A stretch of 64,000 nucleotides of DNA, taken from NCBI RefSeq assembly GCF_041380015.1, contig NZ_CP159978.1; one strand, written 5' to 3'. Position 1 is the first letter of the stretch; each line of letters opens with the position of its first letter. The position numbers and the translations under genes are program-made. Origin of the DNA: Buchananella felis (GTDB lineage Bacteria; Actinomycetota; Actinomycetes; Actinomycetales; Actinomycetaceae). The notes under the pieces are model-generated. The model saw only the letters and a program-made list of their open reading frames with translations. It was not told the DNA's origin and made no database searches. This document shows, in pieces, positions 63,517-64,000 of the stretch.

Positions 63517-64000
63517 CTACGCCGTGGCGTCACCCCCGGCCATGACTGCGGCGCGCCCGGCCTCCAGGCGGGCCACCGGCACCCGGAACGGGGAGCAGGA
63601 GACGTAGGTCAGGCCCGCGCGGTGGAAGAACTCCACCGACTCCGGGTCACCACCGTGCTCGCCACACACGCCCATCTTCATGCCCGGCTTGGCGGACCGA
63701 CCGGCCTCCACGCCCATGGTGACCAGCTTGCCCACGCCCAGCGAGTCGATCGTCTCGAACGGGCTCACGCCCAGCACGCCGTTCTCCACGTACTGCGGGA
63801 AGAACGTGGACTCCACATCGTCGCGGCTAAAGCCCCACGTGGTCTGGGTGAGGTCGTTCGTGCCGAAGGAGAAGAAGTCGGCCTCCTCCGCGATGCGCTC
63901 GGCGGTGAGGGCGGCGCGCGGCAACTCGATCATGCAACCAATCGGAATGTTCAACTCCACGCGGGCGGCGGCGGCAACGTCGGCCACGATCTTCTCCGCC
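63517..64000 (-). CDS. ppdK: Pyruvate, phosphate dikinase, C-terminal part
   Basis: The window holds the last 161 codons; the gene continues past base 64000. PPDK interconverts pyruvate, ATP and phosphate with PEP, AMP and pyrophosphate. The PEP-utilising barrel is clear: IPIGCMIELPRAAL, FFSFGTNDLTQTTWGFSRDD and the catalytic cysteine in MGVCGEHGGDPESVEFF, then YVSCSPFRVPVARL. An 18-base run GTGGCCGACGTTGCCGCC on the coding strand (63969-63986) equals the dispersed element found in intergenic DNA. Product identification is certain for the fragment. Confidence 0.95.
   Translation of the reverse strand, partial: AEKIVADVAAAARVELNIPIGCMIELPRAALTAERIAEEADFFSFGTNDLTQTTWGFSRDDVESTFFPQYVENGVLGVSPFETIDSLGVGKLVTMGVEAGRSAKPGMKMGVCGEHGGDPESVEFFHRAGLTYVSCSPFRVPVARLEAGRAAVMAGGDATA

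Overview
The window is 64 kb of high-GC chromosomal DNA from a Gram-positive actinobacterium, most likely a host-associated member of the Actinomycetaceae (Actinomyces/Schaalia-like). The reasons are dense GC-rich coding with many GTG starts and GTGA or TAATG overlaps, a Mycobacterium-like order of DUF2520-panC-panD-lysS, WXG100 and TNT type VII secretion genes, CIRCE and HAIR heat-shock operators, and two giant secreted glycosidases that end in cell-wall-binding repeats. The genus cannot be fixed from the sequence alone.

Layout. 1-7.4 kb: end of an NfrA-like flavin reductase, then the minus-strand pantothenate/lysyl-tRNA synthetase group (panC-panD-lysS), preceded by a coupled operon of two PH-domain membrane proteins and a DUF2520 protein. 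7.6-11.5 kb: an OmpR-type two-component system and an HD-like protein. 11.5-16.6 kb: an AT-richer island with a WXG100 protein, an unknown 155-residue protein, a TNT-domain toxin carrying a type VII secretion N-terminus, and four tandem paralogues (order A-B-A'-B') read as an immunity array. 16.8-20.2 kb: groL with two CIRCE operators, a LytR_C protein and ung. 20.3-33.2 kb: two divergent surface enzymes, a sialidase/DUF4091/NPCBM protein (1814 aa) and an amylopullulanase (2344 aa), each with a low-complexity linker and three CWB2 repeats. 33.3-42.4 kb: SGNH hydrolase, tRNA-Thr, DsbA-like protein, Ser/Thr kinase, a sugar ABC-transporter ATPase, GlsB-type protein, DUF4032 and GDPD proteins. 42.5-49.5 kb: a hypothetical protein, GH42 beta-galactosidase, class II aldolase, a TrmH-family methyltransferase, pyrE and an SDR. 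49.7-53.1 kb: a sugar ABC importer (binding protein and two permeases). 53.3-64 kb: exonuclease III, a serine hydrolase, clpB with a HAIR operator, a hypothetical protein, a large FAD/Fe-S oxidoreductase and the 3' end of ppdK.

How the genes fit together. The surface sialidase, amylopullulanase, GH42 enzyme, sugar importer, stand-alone ATPase, aldolase and PPDK suggest a lifestyle based on host glycans and alpha-glucans. The TNT island looks like an interbacterial polymorphic-toxin locus whose immunity genes have been duplicated.

The most unusual non-coding content is of two kinds. First, intergenic arrays of short motifs phased at exactly 20 bp occur in three unrelated sequence classes; each array runs forward and then reverses. 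The class at 367-489 and 58014-58574 has the same 23-bp switch distance in all four copies. Second, a dispersed near-palindrome built around GGTGGCCGACGT(T/C) sits in intergenic DNA and inside genes in different reading frames, often in low-complexity parts of proteins. I cannot assign either element to a described family from the sequence alone.
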